From positions 245,247 to 309,246 of the forward strand of contig NW_022098037.1 in NCBI RefSeq assembly GCF_002288925.2: a stretch of DNA of 64,000 bases, in the 5' to 3' direction. The position numbers and the translations under genes are program-made. The DNA comes from Delphinapterus leucas (lineage: Eukaryota; Chordata; Mammalia; Artiodactyla; Monodontidae). Positions 1 through 13,554 of this stretch are shown piece by piece (the first letter of the stretch is position 1; the number at the start of each line of letters is the position of its first letter). The notes under the pieces were generated by a model. The model did no database searches. It saw only the letters and a program-made list of their open reading frames with translations, and had not been told where the DNA came from.

Positions 1-1040
1 GAATATCAGCATTTGTTTTCTACTGCTGAAATTAGTGACTTGTTAATTTGCATGATTCATGTGAGAAATAATTCTCATCAAAGACATCTGATCAGGTTTA
101 AATGGTTCAAAGACAGCCCCCCTCCACCTCCCCACTCCCCACCCACACACACATGGAATGAATAGGGAATAGGAATCCAGCCAAGCCCTAAAACCCTCAC
201 CACTGGGACAGCACCTGAGGCTTGATCCCTAATCAGCTTCTGACCATTGGCGTAGGGCATTTCTGATGGCATGATGCCTGCTGGGGGCACAGCATCCGGC
301 CTCAGTAACCAAAAGGGACAGAGAGCTGGAACTTCACAATTACTTCATCAAGGTTTTAGGCCTGTGTGGCTAAAGAATTTTGGTCTGAAAGTCGAAGTGT
401 GGCAGAACTTGGCTTGAACTTTGCCTTCGGTTCAGCCAGGGCGTGAGGTCTGGGGGTAAGAGAGAATTCTCACCATCTCGGCTTCTTCAGTGGCCACTGT
501 TACCCTCTAAAGAAGATCTAATGTCGGTTCCCAAGAAGGGGTGGGATGATGCAGCCTTCAGGGCCCCGCCCAGATGACCTTCTTTGATTTTTCTCAGGCT
601 TCTCTTTCCACCCAGCCCAACTGTGTGGGTCCTGAAAGGCTCAGAGATGTGACAGCACCTGTCAGACGTTGGCTGGTGTCTTTCGAGTGCTGGTATGTGA
701 AGGAAAGCTTTCTGTGATCATAATTTGGTCTTCAAAGGTTTTCCATTTGCCCCTGGCTGTTCCCAAGGGTTCAAGGAAGGTCCATGCTGTCCTTGTTGAG
801 ACCAGAAAGTCCCTTCCAGGGCTTCCATGCTCCAGCTTTACCCAGTGAGGGGCCCACATCAATGCTTCTCTGTCCATCTCCAGGCTGAATCAGAGAGGGG
901 GTGGGACAGGCCAGAAATAACAGTGACTTATCCCAGCTTGCCCAGGCCTCCCAATGCATCAACGTTAGACTGCTGTTCTCTAACTGAAATCTGGCCACAC
1001 TATGGGAAAGGTTAACCTCAGTCCACCCCTCAGAAGGTCT

Positions 1041-1245
1041 AGCATCACTGTCCAACAGAAATTTCCACCATGATGAAAAAGTTCTCCATCAGCGCTGTCC
1101 AATATGGTAGCCACTCTCACACGAGGCGATCAAGCATTAGAAATGTGACTAGTGTGACTGAGGAACTGAACTTTAAGTTTTATTTCATTGTAATTAATTT
1201 AAATCGAATAGCCACATGTAGCTAATGGCTACCGTACTGGGGACC
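1041..1245 (+). mobile_element. Ancient non-autonomous DNA transposon (hAT/MER-type)
   Basis: The text runs from a CTGTCCAACAGAA start through GCTGTCCAATATGGTAGCC to GCCACATGTAGCTAATGGCT. This is a familiar ancient mammalian MER element. A second diverged copy lies at 48779-48968. I am not certain of the exact subfamily. Confidence 0.6.
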
Positions 1246-1559
1246 AAGCCTAGAGCCTGGCCACTGTCCCCATCCCTCAGGACCTTCTCTCAATCCTGAA
1301 TCAGTTTGATCTGCCACCAGACTCTGTCTCCCAATCTCTTGTTGTGACCTGAGTCACCTAGCTCTCTCTTCTCTCTTCAACTCTCTGGAGTGTTCTGGCT
1401 TGGGTGGTTAAAGGAAAGAGACCCAGTGCTTCATAAACATTCTCACAACAGAGACAGGCAAGAGGTTAGGCCTCTAACAAATGGGATATTAATGACATAT
1501 GGGACTCATAGAATGAACACGCCCCACTTGGCACTAAGGAATCCAAAGGTGTTATTCAT

Positions 1560-1765
1560 AGTAATAGTAATAATGCCTAATACTGGTATTTTTGTATAAA
1601 TATGCCATCACAATGCATCCTGCATATAAGGCAGGCAGAGAAAGAATTAGACTCCCCATGTCAAGGATAAGAAAACTAAAAGTCAGTTCAGCTGCTAGGA
1701 TCACATAGCAGGTAATGACAGGGACGGGACCAGAACCGGTGTTCTGGCTCCTAACTCCTCACCAT
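1560..1765 (+). mobile_element. MIR SINE fragment
   Basis: It contains the MIR-type order of an AT-rich lead, a cluster resembling the diverged 'aggaaactgaggc' core near 1665, and a 'tcacatagcaggtaatgacaggg' tail. Diverged and old. Confidence 0.55.
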
Positions 1766-3067
1766 TGGAATAGTTGTATCAGCTGTGATTAGAGAGGAAA
1801 CATGCATGGCAGAAGAGAGAAGACCATATCAGCCCAACAGATTGACAGTGTCTTTAATGAGGCTCTGCTTTGGGACCTGCAGGGAGCCAGTTTGGATATA
1901 CTGCATATTATTTCATTCTCTGGCATTGTAGAAACCCAGTGGAGTTAGGGGAATTTAGCTGTGTATCTGCCTTCCAGAGCCTCTAATGGGTCACCTTGAT
2001 CCCTCTTGGATTCTTACTGTATTCTTTGGCATCTTATTAACAAATATCCTTCCAACAGGATATCCTGCCCTTTGCACAACTCCAGAGGGCGCCTTTATAT
2101 ACAATACAATATGCAACGCAGTAGTATCGCTCTAATAGAATTTACTTCTACATTGAACAAACCAGGTTTCTTTCCTTATGCTTCAGTTAAATTCATTTTC
2201 ATATTATCTTGGGTGCTCTGATAAAGCACGTGTTAAACTAAGGGTTTGCAACCTTGGCTATTTATCTGAAATTATAGTGCTTTTTACAAAATACACATTC
2301 CATGTTCCATCCCTTGAGAAGCTGGTCTTGAGCCTGAAAACCATCTGGGTTTTCTCTAAGTTCCCTAGATGATTCCAGTGCTGAGAGCTGAGACTCACAG
2401 AACAATGGACCAGGAATCAGGACACTCACGTTCTGATTTTCCCCCACGACCACCTCCCTGATCCTGTTTCCTATTCTGTAAAGGAGAGATACGAGGTCTG
2501 CCCTTCTTTTATTAGTTTTAAGCATGAGAGCTTGTGTGAAAGAGCTTTCAAAAGTAATCTGTGTATTTATGGTAGGAGGGAGTTAGCAGCTAGTGGTCAA
2601 GCCCCACCTGCAAACAGGCCTGGGGTTCAGTCACTTGGAGACATTTTCACATGGCTTCCCACTGGCAGCTTGCTCCGTCACACCATGCTAAAACTGGGCA
2701 GAGAGTGGGTGGAGCTCAAAATACTTTGACTAGAGTGTAATTGTGTGGGCAGCTTCCACTTTGGCTAGGTAGTTCTGGACAAATAGAAGCTAGCCTGCAA
2801 GCAGCTATATTTATTTCCCAAATAGCTGGTGAGAGCCCGTAGGAATTTTAGACATTCATTTCAGTTTTATCTGTTTTGAGACCTTTAGGCCACGGGGATT
2901 AGAAAGCTCCAGGCATGAATCAGGAGAGAGAAGTACACAAGTTGTTTATTGCCAACCTCAGAGGTGATACTCAGGGTAAACCCACAGCCATTTGATGTGG
3001 GAATGTTTTAATTGGAGAAATCAAATGCAGGAAAGATACTACCCCCCTTACTTTTAATTTCAAGCAT

Positions 3068-3174
3068 CACACACACACACACACACACACTCTCTCTCTA
3101 TCTCTGTCTCACACTCACACACACACACACACACACTCTCTCTCTCTCTGTCTCACACTCACACACACACACTA
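3068..3174 (+). repeat. Compound (CA)n/(CT)n microsatellite with a duplicated unit
   Basis: Two consecutive blocks of CA repeats followed by CT repeats and the spacer CTGTCTCACACT form a higher-order duplication of about 50 bases, ending in a third CA run. Confidence 0.9.
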
Positions 3175-4142
3175 CCCAGAATCGGGCTGCTATCGAACCC
3201 TAGCTATATACATATTATAGACTTACACAAATACTCAAAGATGTTCACAATACTTTCTTTTCTTTTGAAACTTCATAATTTTACCTCACTGACAAACAGA
3301 TCTGTTTCATTTCTGTTAATTACATTTTGCGCATTCAGTGCATCACAAATTGGGCATAGCAGGAAAAAGAAATGAATTAAGGATCATAATTTTGCAAAAG
3401 ATGAAGATACAGGAGCCCCTCCATCCCCTCCAGGGCAGGCTCCATGTGCACTCTGGGCTATAATATAAAAGTGGACCAGGCAGTCTGGCTTCCTGTTTGT
3501 CAGTTTCCAGGTGGGACCATTTTATTCTGGTTTACACGGCAAGATCAGAAAACTTCACTTCCTCTTTCTCTTTGCCATCCTTCCCTAAGTTCTGTTTGTG
3601 TTTCCCAGTAATCCAAGGAGATTCGCTCTAGGATTCCCTTTTTAATTTTTCCTTTCCTCCGCATCTGGCCTTTAACTTCAAGACATCCAGTCCATTCCTA
3701 TGTCTCACCCTGGGTGTCTGAACCTGTTTGGGGATTTTAGGGTGCTGTTGATAACCCAAAACTTTGAGGTTTTGGCATGTACTTCCTGCCTCCTCAGGAA
3801 GTTTCAAAAAGGAATTGTTTTTTTACCCTCAAATTCTATCTTTCCCTCCACTTTTACACCCCAGCTGCTGTCAGGGTAACCTCCCCTTTCATCTCCACCC
3901 CTTCTCTTTGTAAACATGATCAAAATAAGGAAGTATATGGTGAGGTAGGGCTGGTTTAAAATTCTCTGGAGGTGGAAGACACAAATCCTAGGATCCTGGA
4001 AGAAGCTGTAAGAGAATACAGTGTCTGTTTTGTAATTGTGTGTGTGGGGGGGGGTCACTCTCCTACGTGCTGGTGTGCTTTTGAGAGACAAGTATCTTGT
4101 AGACCAAGTGGATGCCATGCTGGCTGGTGGTAACCTCCTACA

Positions 4143-4276
4143 GCATTCATTTATTTGTTCAGTCATTTATTCCATTCATTCATTCATTCCATTCATTTAT
4201 TCATGTGTGAATAAATGATACATTCATTTGTTCCATTTGTGCACTACAGGTACACTGATACATTCGTTCATTCACC
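4143..4276 (+). repeat. Imperfect ATTC-rich repeat leading into an L2 fragment
   Basis: Repeated CATTCATT units with interruptions run directly into an antisense L2 3' end (about 4255-4440), recognisable by 'gcatctagtatgtgccgagca'. The expansion probably arose from the L2 tail. Confidence 0.6.
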
Positions 4277-4689
4277 GAGCATCTAGTATGTGCCGAGCAT
4301 TTTGCCAGGAGTTGAGGATAATGGGTAACACAACCAATTCCTGCATTTAGGGAGTAAACAGTCTAGTGGTAGAGATGCTCAGAGCTGGGTAAACAAAGAA
4401 TGACACATGCAATTACACACCATATTAAATGCTCTAAAGGGAAAGAGGGAGTAATATGAGGGAACCTAATATGAGTGAGAGGAGGCATGTCTGAGCAGAT
4501 ACTGAGACCCGGAGCCTGCCGCGTGAAGAGTTGGTGACACTTGTTCCAAGCAACAAGGACAGTAATACAAGGACTGAACTGAAAACCTCTAGGATGTAAG
4601 TTTCTACCCTTCTTTCTCCCCGACTCCTCAGCTTTCTCTTCATCCTGGCTCTTCGTTATTTCTACTAGTAAAGTACAAGAAGCACTGAG

Positions 4690-4830
4690 CACCATTCCTG
4701 GCACGTACAATGACTAACACTATATGCAGGCGTTAGTCTAACTGTGTTACGTGCATTCACTCATTTAATCCTCATAACAACCCCGTGATGGACATTCTGT
4801 TCACGTCTCCATTTTACAGAGGAGGAAACT
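4690..4830 (+). mobile_element. MIR SINE fragment
   Basis: Shows the MIR core: 'tcatttaatcctcataacaa', then 'ccattttacagaggaggaaac'. Confidence 0.7.
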
Positions 4831-7389
4831 GCACGAGGCAGCATGCAATCATGGTCACTATTAATATTAAAACTAGTAATTTATTCAGCAGTGACGTATT
4901 GAGCATTGTCAGGCTCCTGGCGGACTGCGTTCTGTTCATTTCTAATCTGCTCACTGCCCATTTAGACCCTTTTGAAAATCCATTCTTCAGGTTACTGGTG
5001 GTGGAAAATCTTTTAACACTGCTGATCAGGTTTTACAGACAAACCATTTGCTGATTTGTCTAGCCAGCAACACCTTCTTTAATTACATTCAGTTCAGTAA
5101 GTGTTTATTGAGAACCTAATAATTGTCCAGGAAGACCCTAGAGATTGCCAAGACCGGATCCAGAAATTCAAAATCAAAAAGAAAGAAACACACACAAACA
5201 GCTGTAATAGGATAGGATTTATGCTCTGCTTGTCTTATAATTTAAATACCAGTACAAGTGAAGAAGTGATTTGTTCTGTGGCTGCTGACTGGGAAAAAAA
5301 ATGTCCTACATTCAAGTAGATGACCACCCAGCAGATATGTTCTTTGCTTTAGGCTACTTTTAAAAAAAATAATAAGTGTGTCACTGGTCAAAAGACTTTC
5401 CAACGTGAAGCTGTAACAACACCATATTTTGGAATGTGTTGCCCTCATAAATCTGATTTGTCTGAGAATTGCCCCTCCGATCACCTAGTTTTTCTTAATT
5501 ACCTACCGTTTAGATATAGATTTACCATCGAATAGATTTTTACCTTTTTAAACAAAATTTACAGGTGTGGAAGCTAATCTTTGAAGACATACCTTCTAAA
5601 CGAAACAGTAATTGTTGAAGGGGAATTGGTGCCTGGTGTGCTTATTTCTAAGTGGAGAAGGAACTTCATTTTTGCAAATCCATGAAATAGCGATCCACCC
5701 TTCCCAACTGTGTTAGGACACTTCCCTTTGCACTCTCTTCTCCTCTTCTCATTTAGGTAAGGACTTAAAATAAACAGGAAAGGGGAACTGTGCACCAGCC
5801 CCATGGCAACCAGCCTGGTCAACTATGATTACGGCTTTGTATTTGAAAAAAAAAAAAGATGAAAAATTACAGGAGTTCCTCATTTGTATTTTAATGCACA
5901 CAAAATTCCCCTTCCAGAGGGACCTGGCCTTGCCGCTCATCCATTTTCAAAGAAGCCTAGCTTCTCTAGGCTAGGAGCATGAATTTCTGCTTCCTGAATC
6001 ATTGCCTATGTCAGAGATGTCCACATCTGATGAGGCAAGGATACCACAAGGGACTGTCAAGGATCCAGCAACTACTAAATCAGCAGAAAACACAAGAACA
6101 CCAGTGGAAGAGAAACACATTCCAAGAAGAGTTAATGGGAATGAATTTAATAAAGGTCTTTCTCAACTAGCATCCTCGAAGGGCCCTTTCTCTATTCCTG
6201 TTATTGAATCTATCTCCCTAAGAACCTAATTTTTTTAAGGAGCAGAATATAAATTGTAATATAATTACTTGATGAGGGAAATGCCATTCTAGACCTGTGT
6301 CCATCGACAGCAGGAAAACACACACTGACTCTGGCTCTTAACTCCGTCACCAGGTGTTCAAGGGACCTCAGAACAGCAGTTTTTAACTGGGGTCTGTGAA
6401 CTTGGATGGTAAAGCAAAATTACATCTTTATTTTCTCGAACTGAAATTTAGCATTTCCTTCCATTACGATTGTAGGCAACAAACTGGAATAGCAATAGTA
6501 GCACCTGTGACTTTGTCAACACGAGAGATCACAGATCTTTTCAAATCACATGACAATTGTTGCCAATACCTTGATTCATACTTATCTCTACTTTACATCA
6601 TGATTAAATATTAGAGGTGCTGCTAGATCTTGTTATTTATAATGTTACTAAAAAAGCACATCTGTACCATGTCATGATTTTATTATTTTGTAACTGTATT
6701 TCAACATAGTTGGCTTCCTTTGTAATCCTATGTATTTTTTTAATTTTGGGGAAAAAAAGTTTTAAGATTTAAAAATATTGTGAGAAGAGGCAATACCCTT
6801 CACTAGACTGTCAAAGAAGTCCATGCCCTTCCCCCTCCCACACACACAAAAAATGTTAAGAGCCCCTTAGACTCTCTGCATCGTTCCCCTAGCTTTAGGT
6901 GATTTCAGTATTGCCCCATTGCAAAAGCAGAGCTTCCATGCAGAGAGGAGCCTATAAAATTAATCATTTAGTGCATTTCATTGTGCCTTTCACTTGGTTT
7001 AGTTACCTCTTTCCCAATAACACACCTTAACAAAAACCTCAAATGCAGTACAATTGTGAAATACGGAATCATTTGATCTTCAAACCGCTGGTTAAAACTG
7101 CATCAGCTTTCAGCTATTCAAGAGCTGACTATCTGAGCTGTGAATTACCAAGGTCCCCTTTTCTCCTTGGTTTCCTCTTCGGCTGTTTACCATGTGGTTC
7201 TTTTACTATAGGTCACAGGTGCACTGACAGATAGGCAGGGCACCCGAGGGGAAATGACATTCAAATCTGACAGTTTTCCTACATCACTAAGAAGTTGTGA
7301 ATGGGCAGAGGTTGAAAGCATTGATTAAATTAAGATTCTTGGATTACCTGTGGATTTTAATTACCATGCCTTCCCTGTCCCAGTGTGCT

Positions 7390-7575
7390 CTGTCTCCCCC
7401 ACCACTGAACTCCTGTAGCTCTAATGAGACACTTATCAGATGCTATTTTGCATCTCTGTTATCTTTGCAGTGCATATGCTCTTTGAGTTCAGGGATCCTG
7501 TGTTATCCTTCTCTTGGGTTGCCTCTGGTGCTTGGCAGACAATAGACCTGCCATAAATATATGTGGCTGAATTGA
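7390..7575 (+). mobile_element. L2 LINE 3' end, sense
   Basis: Carries the L2 3' terminal pattern: a 'cttatcagatgctattttgc' block, an 'agttcagggatcctgtgtta' block, and a final 'gcttggcagacaatag' leading to an AATA-rich tail. Confidence 0.6.
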
Positions 7576-7664
7576 ATAGCTGTCGACTGTGCATATTATT
7601 GGGCCTTCATGCTTGAAGATGCCAGTGCTAACGTGATTATTTTCTATCTCGGATTTGTTTATGC

Positions 7665-7830
7665 AACATCTATTCCACAAATACTGAACACTTACTATGT
7701 GCCAGGCATCATGCTAGACATTAGAGACAAAGATGAATATAACTAATTCCCCCAAGGAGTCTAGAGCCATAGGGACACCAGACCAATACATATTGCAGGG
7801 GAAGGTAATGAGAGAAAAGATAGGGTTATG
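7665..7830 (-). mobile_element. L2 LINE 3' end, antisense
   Basis: 'acttactatgtgccaggcat' followed by 'acaaagatgaatataacta' is the reverse complement of the L2 3' end. Confidence 0.65.
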
Positions 7831-8864
7831 AACCAGGTGTGTTGGTGAAACCAACGAGAGGATGGTCAACTCTGGAAAAAAAAAAAAAGAGAAGATGCTA
7901 GAGTGAGAACCCAAAGGATGAGTTGGAATTTAGCCAATGGGAATAGGGAATGAGGAACCATAAATCCATCAGTATTGGAGCAGCATTCTTTACCTACCCA
8001 ACACCCATTTCCTCCCCTTCCCTCCTACTTCCCTGCTAATAGAGCCTTAGTTTCCAATCTGGGATGATCTCAAGGAAAGTAAGCTCCTCCCCCAGACCCA
8101 GGCTCATGAGCCAACCAAGCACCAAACACGGTCATCCCTTTTCTCTTTGCCAGTGATTGGTCCAGAGTGGGCACATAACCACATTCTAGTCAATAAGTTA
8201 TAAGGGGAAGTCGGCTCAGGGCCTTGCATTTGTACATAGAAAGACAGACGAGTCTGGCTAGGAGAAAACTAGCTTTCTCCTTCTTGTCTAGAAAACTGTT
8301 ATGATATTTGCAGCTGTGGCAGCTATCTTGTGACAGCAGAAAGATAATAAGAGCCCGGGGCGGTGGGGGGGGCTTTTTGATAGTAACACTGAATAGCAAC
8401 CAATCCTGGCAACTGGACTCCTTGTGTGGGGGAAAAAAATTAACACCTACTTGTCTGTGCTACAGGTATTTAGATTTTTTCCCCCTTATAACTAAACACA
8501 TCATAACATATACATAGCTTTTGTAAACTATTTTTCACAGGTCTCCCCAGTGGATGCCAATGAGGTCACATGACTAATACCCCTGAGTTTTATTGTCTGA
8601 TTATCCTCGACCTGCATAATTCTAGATTCAACTCCTTTCTTCTTCAATCTCTCCAATCACTTTAGGAAGACCCGAGGAAACATATTTGTTCGTGGCTTCC
8701 TCCCTGCTACTCTGTATCTCCCCTGACACTGAAATAGTATTCTCTGCAAAGCTAGCAAGAAAGCCCTTCTCTCTGATTTTGTGTTTCACTCTATCACTAG
8801 ACCCCAAGATGGTGGGGACCACGCCTTGAGTGTCATAGGCCTTCAGTCAAAGTATACCTCCTAG

Positions 8865-9060
8865 GGCTTCCCTGGTGATGCAGTGGTTGAGAGTCCACCT
8901 GCCGATGCAGGGGACACGGGTTCGTGCCCCGGTCCGGGAAGATCCCACATGCCGCGGAGCGGCTGGGCCCGTGAGCCATGGCCGCTGAGCCTGCGCGTCC
9001 GGAGCCTGTGCTCCGCAACGGGAGAGGCCACAACAGTGAGAGGCCCGCGTACCACAAAAA
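8865..9060 (+). mobile_element. CHR-class tRNA-derived SINE, full length
   Basis: Starts at the tRNA-like head (GGCTTCCCTGG, A-box-like segment, then GGTTCGTGCCC B-box-like segment), continues with the GATCCCACATGCCGCGGAGC body and ends in a short A-rich tail. A 17-base target-site duplication, CAAAGTATACCTCCTAG, flanks it at 8848-8864 and 9061-9077. This SINE class is typical of cetaceans. Confidence 0.92.
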
Positions 9061-9077
9061 CAAAGTATACCTCCTAG

Positions 9078-12000
9078 CTCCTGCCTACCCCTGCGCTCTA
9101 CAGGGGATTGTCTGAAGAACAGGAGGCATACTGTTTTCATCTACTTTTCTTTGTGTCTTTCCACAAAAGCCTAGCGTCAGCCTCTTCCTTTAGGCAGAAC
9201 AGAACAAAACAAAAGCCCCCAGGCATATCAACCAGTGCCAACAGATGCCTCAGAGTTCAGGTTTACTGGCCCTGCACAGTTACTCGCCAATTAGCTCAGC
9301 CCAGAGCACAGTTACAGGTGCGCATGAAGGCATGGGAAGAGAGTGTTGCAAAGACAGGCAGTCGGGGACCTTATACGTCAAGCTAAGAAGTGTAAGCAGT
9401 AATTTCTAAGCCAGAGCTTCCCCAGAAATACGGCATATGGTATGCTGAGATACTACCCTGCCCTCTCAGCCCTTGGGACTGCTGGGCAGAGCCTGGAAGC
9501 CAGCGCCCTTAGGCTGATCATTTCTAGCGGCAAGTAGCCTTGTGTGGATCTAGGATGGTGGATGCAAGCAGGGTGGAGCCTGATGCACCCGTGACATAAA
9601 AAGACTGGAAAACAATGCAGAGGCATTGAAGGATTTTTTCACAGTAAGAGACCTAATCAACTCTCCATCTTGGAAGAAAATGAGAAAGCAATGCAAAAGC
9701 TGGACGGGAGTGGGTAGACAATGAGCCTGAGACCAGGAATACCAGTCTCACCTACAAAGGCCCGGATGTGAAGCGATGAGGGGCTGCACTAAGGAGTAGG
9801 AATGAGAGAACGGAAGGGATCTGGGATATGAGAAATTGTAAGGAGATAAAAAATCAACGGACTTGGACTTACAAGCTGATTAGATACATTGAGGGACGTA
9901 TCCAGGATGACTTCCAGCTTTTGGATTGAGAACCTGACTGGACAGTGGTGTCATCCATTAAAACTAGGAATTTGTGGGGAAAGTAGAAGAAAGCTGGTTT
10001 GAGATGCATGTGTAACGTTCAAGGAAGATGGCCACTAGGCATTTAGACATACAGATCTAATGCTCAAGAGATCACTCTGGTGTAGAGATTTAGAGTCTTC
10101 AGCAGGTAAGTGATGGTGGAAGCCCATTGCAATTGGTGATATTGAGAGGGAGAACAGAGCCGGCATAAGAGAGGACCAGAGACAGAGCAAGGGAGAGAAG
10201 CTCAACCCAGACCAGCTCAAGTCAAAGGACCAAGACTGAGGACTCAGCCTGGTGGGCCTCAATCAACCTGTGTATGTGTGTGTGCCTGTGTCTGTCTGTC
10301 TCATCTCTGCTTCTCTTTGAATGTTTGCCTCGTTGCCTCCTATTTCAGACTGGACTTTTCTACTAGGTGGAGAACAAAGTCACTGGTAGCCCCAGATTAA
10401 GCTATCCCAGTAAAAGACATTTTTCTCTCCCACTGTTCATATAATAATCCCTGGAAAGAACTCTGATTGGCTTTGCTTGGGTCACATGACCTATCCTTAG
10501 ACCAGCTGTGGGGCACTAGCATTTGCCAGACCTAGGTCATGTGCCCTCATCTGGCTGGGGGTACAGGGACAGGTTCTATTACCAGAAGAACAGTGACAGT
10601 AAAGCTTTCAGGGCAGATAAATATAGTTACCATGGTTGCCCACACATCATCACTTAAAGAGGTAGGTAGAAGAAGGGGACCAGTGAAGGAGACAGAAAAT
10701 TGACATGTCAGAGTAGATGATCGGCTTTTCAGAGGCTGAGAAATGTGTCTTATTCATATCTGTTTCCTCCTTCCCCCCTCTGATATCTAGTGTTATGCCT
10801 ATAATCAACAAGTGTGTATGGAATGAATTCATAAACATTCTACATGGCAAGTAGTGGGTATTTTTCAAAAGACATAACAAAGACTGACACCCAGAAAATC
10901 TGATTTGGACAATATACAAAAGCACTTTTTTTTTTTTAAGTAGCTGACCACCACTGGCATAGTTATTAATAGATTCTCTGAAAAGAGCCAATCTTTTTCA
11001 TGATTCGGTTGAAGGCACCATATCAATTTGGACCAAAATAGTTACAGTTGAGAATTTGATTGTCTAATGGAAATCAGGTGGTGGTATCGTAAAGCATGTT
11101 CAGTTTATTGCTCTGTTCTAAGGCTGACTGTAATTTCATGCTGCATTTGCAAGCCTGCAGGCAGACACCTTAATTACTATGGACACTAGACAGAAAGAGG
11201 AGTGCTAGTCAAATCTTTATTAATTGGTGACATACTTCCAACTTCGGGGAACAGATGCTAGGAAGGGATGAAAGAAAGCTTGTAATCCATAGCACCCACC
11301 ACCTCCCCTCAGGTAGTGAATATGTATCTATTTTTTTCTTATCAAGTACCTTTTATAACCACTAGGGGGAAGCCTAGGGTGTATCAAAACTTGGCTTTTT
11401 CTAAGCATAATGGAACGATGTACCCTTGAAAACTTACTTGTCTGTCGGTGGGTGTGACCTCCACGCTGTAAGGGCTCAGAGATCTGGCATACTGTCATAT
11501 TTTTCAAACAAATTAGAGAATGTCATTCAACATATGTTAAAGAGTGGCAACTATTTAAATTCTCACTGGATTTAGGAGGCATCCACTAACAACTTTAGAT
11601 GAAAATTTGTATTATAAACAGAAGTTTCTACCCTGAAAAGGAGGGTCTTTATTTGTTAGAATCTTTGCTTATTAAAAAATAGAGAATGCTGAATCTGTGC
11701 CCTTTCGATTTTAAAGAGCTTAATTTTAAATACCTGTTAGGCACTAGTGTGACCTTAAGGCTCAGTGGAGCTCTTAAAGTATTATTGGCACTCCGTTGAT
11801 AATTATTATACTTATTATAAGCATGTCTAACATAAGTACAGTATAAGACTCTTCCCTTTTCAACACAGAGCCATTTTCAAACAAAGTTTGAAAGATGCTG
11901 TAAATTAACAAATAATCCAAATACAACGCTTGGACTTGAATTCAGTGGTTGCTCCTCCATAGTGTCAATAATATATTTTGTGTGTGTGGCTGGATATTGC

Positions 12001-13158
12001 TTTTTTCCTTTTCTGTTCTCTGCCTCTACAGAGATAATAAATTCACAAACTGGTAAATATGTATTGTACATAAGCTAGATTAAGTCGTTGTATCTGGGGC
12101 TGTGAGTTCCCCAAAGAATGACTCCCTGACCCTAGAGTTTACAGTGTTTAGAATGCAATTCAACCGATATTTGTTGACCACTGTGCAAGGCCCAGGAAGC
12201 TCCACAGGGAGGGAACCATCGGTCTGGCTCACTGCCACAGCCACAGCCATGAACACATGCTTAGCACATGGTAGGTTCTCAGAAAGTATTTGTTAAAGGA
12301 ATGAGCAAGTAAATGAAGGAAAAGTTTGAGGCATAAAGGGAATTATGGCAATAAACTGAATAAGACACCATCCCTGACCTCAAGAAATCTACAGTCGAAT
12401 AGAAGAACTATATACACAACTATGTATAGTGTAGAATGTAAACCGCAAGATTTAAATATTTTCATAGACTGGCAAAATGCTATTCAAGTTTGGGGGAGGG
12501 AATTCACAACCAAGTGGAGAAATCAGTTCAGTTAAACAAATGCAACAGGCAGATTTAAGTACACTGGTAGAAGGGAGCCTGGCAAGGAAGAGATACTCGT
12601 TACCATTTTGGAATAAATGAACGAACGTTTACTATACACCAGGCCCTGTGCTAGTTCCTGGGGGCACAAAGATGAATTAGAACTTGATTTCTATTTTAAT
12701 TTCATTTAAAAAACCAAAACAAAACAAAAGCTCATAGTCTAGTACAGAGCTTCTAGTACACTTTCAAGAATGACTTCCAGGAGAAAGTGGCTTTTAAACT
12801 GGGTCTTGAAGGATGAATAGGAGTTTGCAAGGTGGAGAAGAGGGAAAGGATGTTTTAGATGAAAAGTACAGCATTTGCAAGGGCATGGAGGCATGTAAGG
12901 GCCTGGCTTGTTTAAAGAATATCTCATTGCTAAAAATGGAAGATAGTACCAAATATATCCCTAGCTCTTAGCAAAAAAGCCCTATATAGGGAAGTTCCTT
13001 AGTAAATACTAGTTGTTTTTGACAATAATGATGGTAAGAGCCAGGGGATGAGCATAAGTCTTAAGTACTTGTCAAACCTAAGTCAATGTGCTCAGTACTG
13101 GGTATATGCCCAAGAAATGCTGTTAAAATTCTTTCCTAAGGATGAGACTTGAAATGAG
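9078..13158. other. Upstream intergenic DNA, middle part
   Basis: No gene is supported. The segment 9570-10250 resembles diverged antisense L2-type sequence (for example 'agagatcactctgg' near 10067). A TG/TCTG-rich patch lies near 10268-10300. Antisense L2 recurs at 12605-12910. The remainder, including 10600-12100, shows no recognised element. Confidence 0.6.
12605..12910 (-). mobile_element. L2 LINE fragment, antisense
   Basis: 'tttactatacaccaggccct' and 'gggcacaaagatgaattag', followed by 'gggtcttgaaggatgaatag', follow the antisense L2 3' region. Confidence 0.65.
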
Positions 13159-13554
13159 TGTTATGGGCTGAGTTGTGTTCCTCCCACCCAAACCACCCCC
13201 AAATTCATCTGTTGAAGTCTTAACCCCCAGTATCTCAAAATGTGACTGTATTTGGATATGGGGTCTTTAAAGAAGTAAAATGAAGGCATCAGGGCAGACC
13301 CTAATCCAGTATGACTGGCATCTTTATAAGACAAGAAAACCTGGACATAGTTAGGTACAAAGAGAAGACTACGTGAAGACACAGGGAGGAGATGGCCATC
13401 TACAAGCCAAGGAGAGAGGCCTCAGAAGAAACCAACTGCCACACCTCTATCTCAGACTTGTAGGCTCCAGAACTGTGAGGAAATAAATAGATTTCCGTTG
13501 TTTAAGCCACCCAGTCAGTGGTACTTTGTTATGGCAACCCTAGCAGACTAATAC
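13159..13554 (+). mobile_element. Solo LTR of the MLT1/MaLR type
   Basis: About 396 bases begin TGTTATGGGCTGAGTTGTG, contain 'ttgaagtcttaacccccag' and 'aatgtgactgtatttgga', carry an AATAAATAG polyadenylation area near 13482, and end 'agcagactaata'. This is the order of an ERVL-MaLR LTR. No internal retroviral sequence is attached. I could not see a clean target-site duplication. Confidence 0.8.

Larger units (their letters stand above)
1..8847. other. Upstream intergenic DNA, distal part
   Basis: No gene is supported here. The stretch holds old repeats (hAT-like near 1041, MIR near 1560 and 4690, L2 near 4250, 7390 and 7665), a CA/CT microsatellite at 3068-3174 and an imperfect ATTC-rich patch near 4143-4276. 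All open frames are short, non-conserved in appearance and without domains. The rest, including 2000-3000, 3180-4130 and 4860-7380, looks like ordinary non-coding mammalian DNA. Confidence 0.7.

Noticed and set aside
3804..4166. 120-codon antisense frame
   Set aside because: Random-looking translation ending in the ATTC-rich repeat.
8875..8950. tRNA gene suggested by A- and B-box-like text
   Set aside because: It is the tRNA-derived head of a SINE; no cloverleaf with intact acceptor stem follows, and flanking duplications show retroposition.
8833..9140. Antisense frames of 64-97 codons (PLPLRSTGSGRAGSAAMAHGP type)
   Set aside because: These are translations of the CHR SINE and recur at every CHR copy (8.9, 14.6, 49.3 and 57.8 kb).
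13159..13554. Endogenous retrovirus with genes
   Set aside because: Only a solo MLT1-type LTR is present; no gag, pol or env reading frame is attached.
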